The position numbers and the translations under genes are program-made. From Datnioides undecimradiatus (Eukaryota; Chordata; Actinopteri; Lobotiformes; Datnioididae), in contig WARS01000029.1 in NCBI GenBank assembly GCA_008933995.1, positions 19,189,511 to 19,253,510 on the forward strand: a stretch of DNA of 64,000 nucleotides. Reading direction: 5' to 3'. This document shows positions 63,494-64,000 of the stretch, piece after piece. The stretch's first letter is position 1; every line of letters begins with the position of its first letter. The notes under the pieces are model-generated. The model saw only the letters and a program-made list of their open reading frames with translations. It was not told the origin of the DNA and made no database searches.

Positions 63494-64000
63494 ATGGGGG
63501 GGATGATGGGAAATTGGGGCTCATGAGCGAAGGTGGAGAAGGCTGAGTCGATGGGGATGGAGGGGTGAGGAGGTGGGGTAAGGGGTGACGGGTGGGAAGA
63601 CAGGAGGGTGTGTGTTGTGGGGGGGGGGGGGTAAGATAGGGTGTCTGAAGTGTCTCAGTGGGGGGAGCAGCTGGATTGGGGCGCTGCCACTTTGCCAACA
63701 CTGTCTTCTTTAAGCAGGATTAATGACGACGTACGCCCCATATGCATCCATGAGCGTGCGGGCCTCCCGTATGCGTGAGCACGGCCCCCCCACACACATG
63801 CACACACTCCCACCGCCTCGCACACTCTCTCCGTGTCTGATTTACACAGACATGATCGGCCCCCGCCATGCCACATTTACCCTCAACAATGCGGAGGGGA
63901 GGGACGGTTTCTTTTGGTTTCCAACAAGAGGGCGACATCTGAATGGGAGGAGGCTAAACACTCCCCGAGTTTGCCTCTTCAAAGACCCCCAACCCTCCCT
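63494..64000. other. G-rich window edge
   Basis: Low-complexity GGGGTG-rich DNA followed by unique sequence. An imperfect CTCF-like CAACAAGAGGGCGA lies at 63922-63935. In human the next gene on this side is ATG4C; none of its exons is visible. Confidence 0.4.

Noticed and set aside
63219-63701. 160-codon proline-rich protein
   Set aside because: Product of the (TG)n, G-run and GGGGTG low-complexity DNA; composition explains the frame.

Overview
The window looks like teleost fish nuclear DNA. It carries three intron-type vertebrate genes, many (CA)n/(GT)n microsatellites, and degenerate copies of interspersed repeats that I recognise as common in spiny-rayed fish. There are no bacterial operons, CRISPR arrays or rRNA genes. 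All three protein genes lie on the minus strand in the order (right to left) foxd3, alg6, efcab7. This matches human 1p31 (FOXD3, ALG6, ITGB3BP, EFCAB7) in order and relative orientation, except that itgb3bp, expected on the plus strand between alg6 and efcab7, was not found.

Layout. 1-2031: downstream flank of efcab7. 2032-11701: efcab7 coding region, 12 exons rebuilt by splice signals and reading phase, 617 codons plus stop. 11702-21449: a 9.7 kb gap with an RFX-like site near the efcab7 start, a tRNA-derived SINE-like remnant, a palindromic MITE-like element and the alg6 3' UTR. 21450-35394: alg6 coding region, 14 exons, 505 codons plus stop. 35395-41327: AT-rich spacer with a CTCF-like site and a CpG-rich patch. 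41328-42524: single-exon foxd3 (398 codons). 42525-64000: at least 21 kb with no recognisable protein gene, holding microsatellites, fish repeats and several stretches that look like conserved non-coding elements.

The genes do not form a pathway. foxd3 is a developmental transcription factor (neural crest, pluripotency), alg6 is an ER glucosyltransferase of N-glycan assembly, and efcab7 is a ciliary Hedgehog-signalling adaptor. The arrangement fits a genomic regulatory block: one developmental gene beside a gene desert, with housekeeping neighbours whose introns may house its enhancers. I saw no convincing undescribed system. The most checkable observations are the missing itgb3bp, the 27-bp perfect hairpin in the alg6 3' region, an in-frame alternative donor in alg6, CTCF-like sites, and the candidate foxd3 enhancers. 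All exon calls come from reading the sequence by eye against family knowledge; no alignment was run.
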